64,000 bases of DNA. Origin: Nocardia transvalensis. GTDB lineage: Bacteria; Actinomycetota; Actinomycetes; Mycobacteriales; Mycobacteriaceae. The stretch covers positions 1 through 64,000 of the forward strand of contig NZ_JADLQQ010000008.1 in assembly GCF_015477765.1 (NCBI RefSeq), read 5' to 3'. The first letter of the stretch is position 1; the number at the start of each line of letters is the position of its first letter. The translations under genes were made by a program, and so were the position numbers. A model generated the notes under the pieces. That model did no database searches and was not told the DNA's origin. It was given only the letters and a program-made list of their open reading frames with translations. Below are positions 33,396 to 42,515 of this stretch, in pieces.

Positions 33396-35984
33396 TCAGC
33401 GGGCGTCGAATGCCCTGGCGCGCAGGGAGCGTTCGATGCCTGCCTTGCCTTCGGTGACCAAGCGGCGCAGGGACGGGGGGTGGTCTTCGGAGAGGAACCT
33501 GTCGGCGGTGGCTACGGCCTTGTCGGAGATGGCCCAGTGGGGGTACAGGCCGACGACGACGGTCTGGGCGACCTCGCTGGAGCGACGTTCCCAGATCGCC
33601 GGGATCTCCGCGAAGTACCGCTCGACGTAGGGCAGCAGCAGCTCGGACTGGCCGACCGGGGCGAAGCCGTTGACGATGGCGCGAGTGGTGATGTTGGGCA
33701 GCGAATCGTCGTTCATGACCGTGTCCCAGGCCTTTTCCTTCACCTCGGCCTGGGGGCGGGCGGCCGCGGCCGCAGCGGCCTGGCGGCGCCCGGCCGCGGT
33801 CGGGTCGCGCTTCAGTTCGGCGTCGATGAACGGGGTCTCCAGGCCCTCGGCGTCGATCTCACCGGCGGCGGCCAGCGCCTGCACCAGGCGCCAGCGCAGG
33901 TCGGTGTCGACCACCAGGCCGGGCAGGCCCACCGTCGCCGGATCGGCGTCGAGCAGCTCGCGCAGCACCTCGATGTGCCAGGGCGACAACAGCGCTCCGG
34001 TGAGCGAATTGACGAACGCGAGCTGATGATCCGACCCCGGCGCGGCCTCTCGGGCCAGCTCCAGCAGCCGGTCGGCGAACTGCGGCCAGCCGGATTCCGC
34101 CGCCCAGGCCGGTTCGGCGTAACTGGCCAGCGCGGTCTGCGCCTGCAGCAGAAGTCGTTGCACCACACCGATTTCCGACTCGGCACCCACACCGCGCTGC
34201 ACCAGGGCGACGAAGTCGCGGGCCCGCATCTCGGCCTGGCGGGTCATTTCCCATGCCGCCGACCAGCACAGCGTCCGCGGCAGCGATTCGGCGATATCGG
34301 CGATGCGCGCCACCACGGTGTCCAGCGACTCGGGATCCAGCCGCACCGAGCAGTAGGTGAGATCGTCGTCGTTGACCAGCACCAGCTTGCCGCGCTCCAC
34401 GCCCACCAGCTCCGGCACCTCGGTGCGCTCGGCCGGATCGACATCGAGCTCGACGCGCTCGGTACGCACCAGCTTTCCGTCGCGCTCGTCGTAGACGCCG
34501 ATGGCCAGCCGGTGCACGCGCCGCTCACCGGCACCCGGTTCGGCTCCCTCCTGCACCACGGCGAACCGGGTGAACTTGCCGTCGGCCACCTCGAAGTCGG
34601 GACGCAGGATGTTCAGGCCGGTGGTCTTCAACCACTGCGCACCCCAGCCGGAAAGGTCACGCCCGGAAGCCTTTTCCAGCGCACCCACCAGATCGTCGAA
34701 AGTGGCGTTGCCGTAGGCATGCTCGGCGAAGTAGGCCCGCAGTCCGGCCAGGAACGGCTCCAGCCCCACATAGGCGACCAGCTGCTTGAGCACCGAAGCG
34801 CCCTTGGCGTAGGTGATGCCGTCGAAGTTGACCTCCACCGCGTGCAGATCCGGAATATCGGCGGCGATCGGATGCGTGGAGGGCAGCTGATCCTGCCGGT
34901 ATGCCCACGACTTCTCCACATTCGCGAACGTGGTCCAGGCGCTGGTGTATTCGGTGGCCTGGGACTGGCACAGCACCGAGGCGAAGGTGGCGAACGACTC
35001 GTTCAACCACAGATCGTCCCACCACTTCATGGTGACCAGATCGCCGAACCACATGTGCGCCATCTCGTGCAGCACCGTCTCGCACCGGCGCTCGTAGGAG
35101 GCGCGAGTCACCTTGGAGCGGAACACATAATCCTCGAGGAAGGTGACCGCACCCGCATTCTCCATGGCCCCGGCATTGAATTCCGGCACGAACAGCTGGT
35201 CGTACTTGCCGAATGCGTAGGGCACCCCGAAATTGCGGTGATAGAACCCGAAACCCTGCTTGGTCTCGGTGAACAGCCGTTCGGCGTCCATGTACTGGGC
35301 CAGCGAGGCCCGGCAGTAGATGCCGAGCGGGATGGTGGTGTGCTCGTCGGTGTAGGTGTCGGTCCACTTCGCGTAGGGCCCGGCGATCAGCGCCACCAGA
35401 TAGGTGCTCATGCGCGGGGTGGTGGCGAAGGTGTGTGTCACGACAGTGCCGAGCTTGCGGGTCTCGATGCAGGCCCCGTTGGAGATGACCTCCCAGTCCT
35501 GCGGCGCGGTGACCACCATGTCGTAGGTCGCCTTGAGGTCGGGCTGGTCGAAGCAGGCGAACATCCGCTTGGCGTCGGCGGTTTCGAACTGCGAATACAG
35601 ATAGACCTTGTTGTCGGTCGGATCCACGAACCGGTGCAGACCCTCACCGGTGTGCGAATACTCGCAGTCGGCCTCCACCACCAGCTCGTTGCGTTCGGCC
35701 AGACCGGTCAGGGTCAGCCCCTTCGACTCATCGTAGTCGTCGATCCGGAGCGGCTCCCCGTTGAGGACCGCCGAGCGTACGCCCGCCGCGACGATGTCGA
35801 CGAAGGTTTCCGCACCGGGGGTGGCGGTGAACGTCACCGTGGACCGCGAGAAGAAGGTGTCGGCGGATCCGGTGTCCGGACCCGTGGGCTGGCCGGTGAG
35901 ATCGAGTTCGACGCGATAGTTCTCCACCCTGATCGTCGCGGCGCGGGCGATCGCCTGATCACGGGTGAGGTTCGGTGCGGACAA
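33396..35984 (-). CDS. pepN: Aminopeptidase N (M1 family zinc metallopeptidase)
   Basis: 862 residues from TTG 35984, chosen because AAGGAG lies five bases upstream and the length equals that of mycobacterial PepN (about 861). The exopeptidase motif GAMEN is at 272-276. The zinc site HEMAH is at 306-310, with the third ligand E329 in LWLNESFA. The large helical C-terminal domain (about 540-862) closes the cavity. It removes N-terminal residues from peptides, including those released by Clp proteases, and the clpP-like pair lies directly downstream. It is divergent from purC, with 209 bases between. Confidence 0.95.
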   Translation of the reverse strand: MSAPNLTRDQAIARAATIRVENYRVELDLTGQPTGPDTGSADTFFSRSTVTFTATPGAETFVDIVAAGVRSAVLNGEPLRIDDYDESKGLTLTGLAERNELVVEADCEYSHTGEGLHRFVDPTDNKVYLYSQFETADAKRMFACFDQPDLKATYDMVVTAPQDWEVISNGACIETRKLGTVVTHTFATTPRMSTYLVALIAGPYAKWTDTYTDEHTTIPLGIYCRASLAQYMDAERLFTETKQGFGFYHRNFGVPYAFGKYDQLFVPEFNAGAMENAGAVTFLEDYVFRSKVTRASYERRCETVLHEMAHMWFGDLVTMKWWDDLWLNESFATFASVLCQSQATEYTSAWTTFANVEKSWAYRQDQLPSTHPIAADIPDLHAVEVNFDGITYAKGASVLKQLVAYVGLEPFLAGLRAYFAEHAYGNATFDDLVGALEKASGRDLSGWGAQWLKTTGLNILRPDFEVADGKFTRFAVVQEGAEPGAGERRVHRLAIGVYDERDGKLVRTERVELDVDPAERTEVPELVGVERGKLVLVNDDDLTYCSVRLDPESLDTVVARIADIAESLPRTLCWSAAWEMTRQAEMRARDFVALVQRGVGAESEIGVVQRLLLQAQTALASYAEPAWAAESGWPQFADRLLELAREAAPGSDHQLAFVNSLTGALLSPWHIEVLRELLDADPATVGLPGLVVDTDLRWRLVQALAAAGEIDAEGLETPFIDAELKRDPTAAGRRQAAAAAAARPQAEVKEKAWDTVMNDDSLPNITTRAIVNGFAPVGQSELLLPYVERYFAEIPAIWERRSSEVAQTVVVGLYPHWAISDKAVATADRFLSEDHPPSLRRLVTEGKAGIERSLRARAFDAR

Positions 35985-36193
35985 GGACACTCCTTCGCTG
36001 GTCGGAGAACTGTGCCGGACTGCCTGTCGTGCGGGTCCGGCACCCGTCGGCGGGTGGCCCGGGTGCGGGCGCAACGCTGCCCAGAATGCCACGTGAACTT
36101 CCATTCGGGCGCGTACATATCCGGGCGCCGCCGCCGACCGGCACCTCGGTAGGCTGGGGCGTCGTCGCAGCGGCAGGTATCGGAGGAGGACAG

Positions 36194-37018
36194 TTGCAGC
36201 ACATCCACGCAGGCAAGGTGCGTGACCTGTACGAGGATGGTGATTCGCTGATCCTGGTCGCCTCGGACCGGGTGTCGGTGTACGACGTGGTGCTGCCGAC
36301 ACCGATTCCGGACAAGGGCGCGCTGCTCACCCAGCTGTCGAACTGGTGGTTCGAGTACTTCTCCGATGTGCCCAACCACATCCTGTCCACCACCGACGTG
36401 CCCGCCGAGTTCGCCGGCCGTGCGATCCGGGCCAAGCCGTTGAAGATGGTCCAGGTCGAATGCATCGCCCGCGGCTACCTGTCCGGGTCCGGACTGAAGG
36501 AGTACCAGCGCACCGGCTCGGTGTCCGGGATCGCGCTGCCGCCGGACCTGCGGGAGGGCGACAGCCTGCCCGAGCCCATCTTCACGCCCACCACGAAGGC
36601 CGCACAGGGCCACGACGAGCCCATCACCTTCGAGGATGTGGTGGCGCAGGAGGGCCGCGAGGTCGCCGAGCGCCTGCGCGAGCTGACCCTCGACGTGTAC
36701 ACCCGCGGTGCCGCCTACGCCGCCGAGCGCGGGGTGATCATCGCCGACACCAAACTCGAATTCGGTTGGGACGGCGATGTCCTCACCCTCGGCGACGAGG
36801 TGCTGACCAGCGACTCGTCGCGATACTGGCCCGCCGACGAATGGGAGCCGGGCCGCCCTCAGCGCTCGTTCGACAAGCAGTTCGTCCGGGACTGGGCGAC
36901 CTCGACCGGCTGGGACAAGGAACCGCCGGGTCCGGAGATTCCCGCCGATATCGTCGCGGCGACGCGCCGGAAGTACGTCGAGGCCTACGAGCGCATCACC
37001 GGCCGCGAGTGGCGCTGA
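36194..37018 (+). CDS. purC: SAICAR synthetase (PurC)
   Basis: 274 residues from TTG 36194, set by a strong GGAGGAGGA site three to four bases upstream. GKVRDLYEDGDSLILVASDR at the start and KMVQVECIARGYLSGSGLKE form the ATP and CAIR-binding signature. IIADTKLEFGWDGD is the second signature. It joins aspartate to CAIR in step eight of purine synthesis. No other pur gene is adjacent, and its divergent neighbour is pepN. The longer frame upstream (to 35975) is not family-like. Confidence 0.95.
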   Translation: MQHIHAGKVRDLYEDGDSLILVASDRVSVYDVVLPTPIPDKGALLTQLSNWWFEYFSDVPNHILSTTDVPAEFAGRAIRAKPLKMVQVECIARGYLSGSGLKEYQRTGSVSGIALPPDLREGDSLPEPIFTPTTKAAQGHDEPITFEDVVAQEGREVAERLRELTLDVYTRGAAYAAERGVIIADTKLEFGWDGDVLTLGDEVLTSDSSRYWPADEWEPGRPQRSFDKQFVRDWATSTGWDKEPPGPEIPADIVAATRRKYVEAYERITGREWR

Positions 37019-37027
37019 TCCGGCCGA

Positions 37028-37708
37028 TCACGCCGGGACGCGCTCGCCGACGGTCAGGAACGCATCGACGTAGCCGTCGGCCGTGTTCTCGAATTCGGCG
37101 TAGTGCGCCGCACGCGCGGCGCCGGTGCGCTGCTCGCCGACCACGAAATTGCCCGCGGAGTCCACGCGCTGCGGCCGGTCCTCGGCATCGGGCAGCACGC
37201 GCACCGTCGAGTGGCTGAACCCGCAGTAGTAGGCCAGGCCCTCGCCGAGTTGGGCGTCGAGCATCGTCGTCATGGTGTCGACCAGTGGATCGTCGCCCGC
37301 GGCACCGGCCAGGCCCAACCAGAGGATGCGCTTACCGGCCAGCCGGGGTTTGCTTCGGCCATAGGCGAATCCGTAGTTCCACACCCGATCGATCCATCCT
37401 TTGAGCAGCGCCGGGACGCTCACCCAGTAGATGGGGAACACGACGACGACCACCTCGGCGGCCAGCAGGCGCCGCCAATGTTCGCGCACCTCCGCCGAAT
37501 AGGCCTTGTCCCGGTTGCCCCACTCGGGCTCGTCGGCCACCGTCATCCGGGGATCGAAGCCCTCGGCCTGCAGATCGAGCAGGTCGATGCGATATCCGGC
37601 CGCCTCCAGTCGACTCGTCGCACGGCGGGCGATATGTGCGCTGAGCGAATCGGAGCGGTGATGGGCGACGACCACGAGCGCGGTCGGTGCTGTTGCGGTC
37701 TGCGGCAC
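37028..37708 (-). CDS. Flavodoxin-fold NAD(P)H:quinone oxidoreductase-like protein
   Basis: A 226-residue protein of the flavodoxin_2 (KefF/MdaB/NQO1) class. It shows VVVAHHRSDSLSAHIAR for FMN phosphate contact near the start, the VVVVFPIYWVSVPALLKGWID segment at about 85-108, and LAGKRILWLGLAGA. Such enzymes use FMN or FAD to reduce quinones or nitro compounds by two electrons. It is divergent from the AraC-type gene at 37819, and this pairing (regulator opposite the quinone reductase) suggests control by that regulator. Confidence 0.8.
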   Translation of the reverse strand: MPQTATAPTALVVVAHHRSDSLSAHIARRATSRLEAAGYRIDLLDLQAEGFDPRMTVADEPEWGNRDKAYSAEVREHWRRLLAAEVVVVVFPIYWVSVPALLKGWIDRVWNYGFAYGRSKPRLAGKRILWLGLAGAAGDDPLVDTMTTMLDAQLGEGLAYYCGFSHSTVRVLPDAEDRPQRVDSAGNFVVGEQRTGAARAAHYAEFENTADGYVDAFLTVGERVPA

Positions 37709-37818
37709 GGAGTCCTCCTACGGATCGAATGACTGTGCTGTCGAGTACACCGGCTCTCGCGTGGACGATCCATGGGAGAAACGCTCTGGCAGATAGGAGA
37801 TCGTCTACTCTGGACCGA

Positions 37819-38739
37819 GTGGATCCTTTGAGTGCACTGCTGGGCGGCATTCGCGCGGAGGGGTCGGTGGTCACCCATGCGGTGCTGGAGGCGCCATGGA
37901 CCATTCGCTTCGCCGACCGCGCCCCGCTCACCATGGTCACCGTGCTGCTCGGCGGCGGCACCTTACTGCTCGCGGACGGCAGCCGGATTCCGGTGCGCCC
38001 CGGTGACAGTGCGATCGTGCGTGGGCCCGAACCGTTCCTGCTTGCCGACCATCCCGAGTCGGTGGACCGGCCGCACGAGGAATATGAGATCGCCTGCTTC
38101 CTGGACGGCGCCCGGGATCTGCGGCAGTTGCGCGGAATACACCGGGCCGCAGGCGAAGCGGGGGCGTCGTTCCTGATCGTCGGCGCCTACCGGGCGGCGG
38201 GCCGTCGGCACGAGCGCCTGCTGCGGACGCTGCCGCCCGCGCTGGTGGTGGGGGACGACCCGGAGGTGTGCGGTTGGCTGGAGGCGACCGCGATCGACGC
38301 CGCCGAGCAGCCGGCCGGGGCGCAGGCCCTGATGGATCGGCTGCTGGACTGGGGGCTGGTGTGCACGCTGCGGTCGTGGTTCGCCCGGGCCGGTGCCGCG
38401 GCGCCCGGCTGGTATCGCGGCTTGGCCGATCCCGTGGTCGGACCGGCCCTGGAGGCCATCCACAACCGCCCGGCCCGGCCGTGGACGGTGGCGGCGCTGG
38501 CCGCGGAGGCCGGGGTGTCGCGAGCGTTGTTCGCCAAGCGTTTCGGCGAGGTGATGGGCGAGCCGCCGCTGCGCTATCTCACCGAATACCGCATGGACGA
38601 GGCCGAGGAACTGCTCGCCGACTCCGAACTGACCGTGGCGCAGGTGGCCCGGACGGTCGGGTATGCCGACCCGTTCGGATTCAGCGCGGCGTTCAAACGC
38701 TATCGGGGAGTGAGCCCTTCGGCGTTCCGGACGGCGTGA
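37819..38739 (+). CDS. AraC-family transcriptional regulator with cupin sensor domain
   Basis: 306 residues from GTG 37819. The N-terminal part (about 1-160) is a cupin-like ligand-binding domain: LTMVTVLLGGGTLLLADGSR, then PVRPGDSAIVRGPEPF. The C-terminal 100 residues are the double AraC HTH, with VAALAAEAGVSRALFAKRFG, then LTVAQVARTVGYADPFGFSA and FKRYRGVSPSAFR. This cupin_6-AraC type is common next to oxidoreductases. Its probable target is the divergent flavodoxin-fold gene 110 bases away. Confidence 0.9.
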   Translation: MDPLSALLGGIRAEGSVVTHAVLEAPWTIRFADRAPLTMVTVLLGGGTLLLADGSRIPVRPGDSAIVRGPEPFLLADHPESVDRPHEEYEIACFLDGARDLRQLRGIHRAAGEAGASFLIVGAYRAAGRRHERLLRTLPPALVVGDDPEVCGWLEATAIDAAEQPAGAQALMDRLLDWGLVCTLRSWFARAGAAAPGWYRGLADPVVGPALEAIHNRPARPWTVAALAAEAGVSRALFAKRFGEVMGEPPLRYLTEYRMDEAEELLADSELTVAQVARTVGYADPFGFSAAFKRYRGVSPSAFRTA

Positions 38740-38742
38740 CCG

Positions 38743-39963
38743 TCACAGTGGGATCGAGGTGTCGGCAAGTTGCTGGGGGTCCACCGGATTGCCCGCGAGG
38801 ATCAGCTCCTTGATGCGATCGGTGACATCCCAGACATTGACGTTCATCCCTGCCAGCACCCGATTGCCCGAATCCAGCCAGAAGGCCACGAATTCGCGGC
38901 CGTTCAGGTCGCCGCGCACGACGACGGTGGCGGACTGCGCCGGGTCGACGTAGCCGGTGTATTCCATGCCCAGGTCGTACTGGTCGGTGAAGAAATACGG
39001 CAGCCGATCGTAGGTCGACGGCTTACCCAGCATGGTCAGCGCGGCCGCCGCCGGCTGGTTGAGCGCGGTGGCCCAGTGCTCCACGCGGATTCGCCGTCCC
39101 AGCACCGGATGCTGCTGGTTGGCGATATCGCCGACGGCCACGATATCGGGGTCGCCGGTCGCCAGGCTCTCGTCCACCAGCACCCCGCCGTCCACCTCCA
39201 GCCCGGCGTCGGCGGCCAGCTCCACATTCGGCCGCGCGCCCACCGCCACCAGCACCGCATCGGCCGCGAAGACGGTGTCGTCGTCCAGGCGCACCCCGGT
39301 GGCCTTGCCCTCGGTGGTGAGAATTTCGGCGACCTTCGCCCCGCACAGCAGATTCACCCCGTGCTCGCGATGCAGCTGCGCGAACACGTCGCCCATCTGG
39401 GTACCCAGGGCGGCCTGCAGCGGCACCTGCTCGACCTCGAACATCGAGACCTCGAGCCCCGCGATGCGGGCGGCCGCGGCGACCTCGAGGCCGATCCATC
39501 CGGCGCCGACCACCGCCAGCCGCCGCGCCGAGCCGAACAGGTCGATCAGGGCATCGGAGTTTTCGATGGTCCGCAGCATGTACACGCCGTCGGCGTCGGC
39601 GCCGGGCACCGGCAGCCGCCGCGGCCGCGAGCCGGTGGCCAGGGCGAGCTTGTCGTAGGGGAGGGTCGAACCGTCCGGGAGCGCAACGGTTTTCGAGGCG
39701 CGGTCGATACTCGTCACGGTGCAGCCGAGCCGGACGTCGACGTGGTGATCGCGATACCAGTGGCCGGGGTGCACGGTGAAGTCGGGCAGCGCCTTCTTGC
39801 CCAGCAGATGTTCCTTGGACAGCGGCGGGCGCTCGTAGGGCAGCCGCTCCTCCTCCGAGATCAGGGTGAGCGTCCCCGCGAAGTCGTTGGCGCGCAACGC
39901 TTCCGCGAGCTTGGCCGCGGCCAGCCCGCCGCCGACGATGACGAACCTGGACTGAGTGGTCAT
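38743..39963 (-). CDS. Ferredoxin/rubredoxin reductase-type FAD-dependent NAD(P)H oxidoreductase
   Basis: 406 residues from ATG 39963, with GGAGG seven bases upstream. The FAD motif FVIVGGGLAAAKLAEALR is at the start and LPYERPPLSKEHL follows. The NAD(P) motif LAVVGAGWIGLEVAAAA is near 145-165, and IVAVGDIANQ is the second FAD contact. This is the putidaredoxin/rhodocoxin reductase class, which passes electrons from NAD(P)H to a small iron-sulfur protein, usually for a P450 or oxygenase. No ferredoxin or P450 gene is adjacent. Confidence 0.88.
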   Translation of the reverse strand: MTTQSRFVIVGGGLAAAKLAEALRANDFAGTLTLISEEERLPYERPPLSKEHLLGKKALPDFTVHPGHWYRDHHVDVRLGCTVTSIDRASKTVALPDGSTLPYDKLALATGSRPRRLPVPGADADGVYMLRTIENSDALIDLFGSARRLAVVGAGWIGLEVAAAARIAGLEVSMFEVEQVPLQAALGTQMGDVFAQLHREHGVNLLCGAKVAEILTTEGKATGVRLDDDTVFAADAVLVAVGARPNVELAADAGLEVDGGVLVDESLATGDPDIVAVGDIANQQHPVLGRRIRVEHWATALNQPAAAALTMLGKPSTYDRLPYFFTDQYDLGMEYTGYVDPAQSATVVVRGDLNGREFVAFWLDSGNRVLAGMNVNVWDVTDRIKELILAGNPVDPQQLADTSIPL

Positions 39964-40141
39964 GGATGAACCTCCGTGCAACGGCAACCAGGTCGATCCC
40001 GGCCGAAAGCAATACCGGAACAGGCTTCGACCCTACTGCGGTCGATCCGCCCGCTCGGGAAATATCCGGAAGTTTCCGTTGTTGATCAAATTCGAGGCGG
40101 CGACGAGCCGCCGACGCTTCACTGTGCGAGAGGACGACGAC

Positions 40142-40792
40142 TTGAGCGACGCGACCACAACCGGCACCAAGGACCGCGTGGACTTCTGGTTCGACCCGCT
40201 GTGTCCGTGGTGCTGGATCACCTCCCGCTGGATCCTCGAGGTCGAGAAGGTCCGTGATATCGAGACCCGCTTCCACGTCATGAGCCTGGCGGTGCTCAAC
40301 GAGGACCGCGCGCACGAAGAGCCGTACGCGGAGCTGGCCAAGAGCGGCTGGGCTCCGGTGCGGGTCTTGATCGCCGCCGCCCAGCAACACGGTGACAAGG
40401 TGCTGTCGCCGCTCTACACCGCGATGGGCACCCGCATCCACAACCGCAGCGCCGAATACAAGCGGGAGAACCGGGCCGAGAAGCTGGCCGCGGTCATCGC
40501 CGACTCCCTCGCCGAGGTGGGCCTGCCCGCCGACCTCGCCCGGGCCGCTGGTAGCACCGAATACGACGAGGCCCTGCGCAAGAGCCATCACGCCGGGATG
40601 GACAAGGTAGGCCCGGATGTCGGCACCCCCACCATCCACATCAACGACGTCGCCTTCTTCGGCCCGGTGCTCTCCCGCATCCCCCGCGGCGAGGAAGCGG
40701 GCAAGCTCTGGGACGCCTCGGTAACCCTCGCCTCCTACCCGCACTTCTTCGAACTCAAGCGCACCCGCACCGAGGAATACCGGTTCGACTAG
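40142..40792 (+). CDS. DsbA-family thioredoxin-fold protein, mycothiol-linked (Rv2466c-like)
   Basis: 216 residues from TTG 40142. The active site C21-P-W-C24 follows DFWFDPL. A helical insertion (about 60-150) and the cis-Pro loop GTPTIHIND near 175 complete the DsbA-type fold. No signal peptide is present, so it acts in the cytoplasm. The mycobacterial homologue Rv2466c is a mycothiol-dependent reductase that also activates nitro prodrugs; the same reaction here is inferred from the motif and synteny with rpiB and nei2. It is convergent with the M48 protease, overlapping by four bases. Confidence 0.88.
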   Translation: MSDATTTGTKDRVDFWFDPLCPWCWITSRWILEVEKVRDIETRFHVMSLAVLNEDRAHEEPYAELAKSGWAPVRVLIAAAQQHGDKVLSPLYTAMGTRIHNRSAEYKRENRAEKLAAVIADSLAEVGLPADLARAAGSTEYDEALRKSHHAGMDKVGPDVGTPTIHINDVAFFGPVLSRIPRGEEAGKLWDASVTLASYPHFFELKRTRTEEYRFD

Positions 40793-41865
40793 TGCGGCTG
40801 CTGTGGCGGTAGGGCCGGGACCTCCCCGTATCCGCCGCCGGCTTGGGGATGGGCCGGCGGCGGGTAGCCGGGCGGGGTGGCATAGTGCGGCGCCGTGGGC
40901 GCGCTCGGGCGCAGGAACAGGCGCCCGTGCTGGCTGCGGTCGCGCAGCGCCCACATGCGCCAGGTCAATACGGGGTGGCTGGAGACGGCGTTGACGACCC
41001 AGATGAAAAAGCCCTTCTCCTGCGGCGCGCGGTTGGCCATCTCGTCGAAATTCACCAGCGAATTCAGGTACTTGCCGCCCGCGAGCACCCGCATCGCGCC
41101 GGGCGCCCCCACATACCGGTTGCAGAAGCCGTGGTTGTCGGCGGTGTACTCCTGCGAACGCAGCAGCGCATCGCCGAGGACCGGCAGGAACGGCACCAGG
41201 AACATGCCCAGCTGCCGCCAGTAGGAGGTGTGCCCGGCGGCGATGTGGCCGACCTCGTGCCCGATGATGAACGCCAGCGCCTCGGGGTCGCGAGCCTGCC
41301 CGCCGACCTCGAACAGATCGCTGTAGACCACCACGTAGCGGCGGAATCCGTGCCCGGAGGCGAAGGCATTGATCTGGCCGTTGCCCAGCACCACATACGC
41401 ATCGGGCACCGTCTTCATGCCGAAGCGGCCCGCCGCCTCCACCACCATCCGGTAGCCCTCCGGAAATTGGGTGGGCGACATCTTGACCGCATTGGCCCGC
41501 TGCATCGCATAGTTCGCGCCACGGCCGAACCACAGCAGCACCGGCGCCAGGATCAACGCCACGACGTACTGGTCGACGTAGCCGATCAACAGCAGCAGCA
41601 CGACGAACAGATACGCCACGACGGTCAGCATGATGACCACCACCAGCAGCGCGTTCTCCCAGCTGTGCCGCGCGGGCATCCCGTACGGCGACAGACCGCG
41701 GGTGTGCTGATGGGGCGGGATCTGCGGCGGGGCGTACGGCGGCTGCGGGCCCCACCCGGGCGGGCCGAGGCGCGGATCCCAGCCCGCCATCCCGGTCACG
41801 GGATTCCACCCGGGCGAGGGCCCGGGCTGCGGCGATGGTTGTCCCCACTGATCGTCGGACTGCAT
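40789..41865 (-). CDS. M48 family membrane zinc metalloprotease
   Basis: 358 residues from ATG 41865. A Pro/Gly-rich cytoplasmic or disordered start (1-60) precedes two membrane helices (about 70-95 and 100-115). The peptidase domain follows, with the zinc motif HEVGH at 203-207 and the downstream RSQEYTADNHG containing the third ligand. The tail is Pro-rich. It is related to HtpX and Ste24-type proteases, which act in membrane protein quality control. It starts divergently from rpiB, about 70 bases away. Confidence 0.85.
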   Translation of the reverse strand: MQSDDQWGQPSPQPGPSPGWNPVTGMAGWDPRLGPPGWGPQPPYAPPQIPPHQHTRGLSPYGMPARHSWENALLVVVIMLTVVAYLFVVLLLLIGYVDQYVVALILAPVLLWFGRGANYAMQRANAVKMSPTQFPEGYRMVVEAAGRFGMKTVPDAYVVLGNGQINAFASGHGFRRYVVVYSDLFEVGGQARDPEALAFIIGHEVGHIAAGHTSYWRQLGMFLVPFLPVLGDALLRSQEYTADNHGFCNRYVGAPGAMRVLAGGKYLNSLVNFDEMANRAPQEKGFFIWVVNAVSSHPVLTWRMWALRDRSQHGRLFLRPSAPTAPHYATPPGYPPPAHPQAGGGYGEVPALPPQQPH

Positions 41866-41937
41866 GCCGTGCACTCTAGTGACGGGCCGCTCATCCCGAG
41901 GTGAGCCATCTCTCGGACGCCTGACACAATCACAGGC

Positions 41938-42408
41938 ATGCGCGTATATCTCGGTGCCGATCATGCCGGTTTCGAACTGAAGAACCACGTCAAGGACCAC
42001 CTGCAGCGAGCCGGCCACGAGGTCTTCGACTGCGGCGCCCGCGAATACGACGCCGCCGACGACTACCCGGCCTTCTGCATCGACGCGGCCCGTCGGGTGG
42101 TCGCCGACCCGGGCAGCCTCGGCCTCGTCTTCGGCGGCAGCGGCAACGGCGAGCAGATCGCCGCCAACAAGGTCCCCGGCGCCCGGTGTGCGCTGGCGTG
42201 GAGCGTGGAGACCGCGCGGCTGGCGCGCGAGCACAACAATGCGCAGCTGATCGGCATCGGCGGCCGGATGCACTCGCTCGAGGACGCACTGGCCATCGTC
42301 GACGCCTTCATCGCCACCCCGTGGTCGGGCGAGGCGCGCCACCAGCGCCGCATCGACATCATCTCCGAGTACGAGAAGACAGGCGAGGCCCCAGCCATCG
42401 GCAACTGA
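41938..42408 (+). CDS. rpiB: Ribose-5-phosphate isomerase B
   Basis: A 156-residue enzyme with the start MRVYLGADHAGFELK and the anion-binding loop FGGSGNGEQIAANK. At the catalytic position, where E. coli RpiB has Cys, E72 is present, as in mycobacterial RpiB, where Glu is the base. It interconverts ribose 5-phosphate and ribulose 5-phosphate in the non-oxidative pentose phosphate pathway. A nested hairpin terminator follows, and nei2 is next, as in Rv2465c-Rv2464c. Confidence 0.93.
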   Translation: MRVYLGADHAGFELKNHVKDHLQRAGHEVFDCGAREYDAADDYPAFCIDAARRVVADPGSLGLVFGGSGNGEQIAANKVPGARCALAWSVETARLAREHNNAQLIGIGGRMHSLEDALAIVDAFIATPWSGEARHQRRIDIISEYEKTGEAPAIGN

Positions 42409-42416
42409 CCGATCGC

Positions 42417-42486
42417 CGCACCCTTTCTTCGCATTCGCACCCGCTGTGGCCGTTCGCAGCGGGTGCGAAGCGCGGGAAAGGGTGCG
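42417..42486 (+). terminator. Large nested hairpin between rpiB and nei2
   Basis: The outer arms CGCACCCTTTC (42417-42427) and GAAAGGGTGCG (42476-42486) enclose inner arms TTCGCACCCGCTG (42434-42446) and CAGCGGGTGCGAA (42457-42469), both perfect. It shares both the outer-arm sequence type and the two-tier layout with the element at 31237-31306. Confidence 0.75.
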
Positions 42487-42515
42487 GCTGTCCGCGCACG
42501 GAGGTGATCCCACCC

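Noticed and set aside
33480..36152. An 890-codon plus-strand frame opposite pepN
   Set aside because: Antisense of a clear M1 aminopeptidase; no recognisable domain.
39023..41848. A 941-codon minus-strand frame spanning the reductase, CPWC and M48 genes
   Set aside because: It crosses three recognised genes in wrong frames; no domain.
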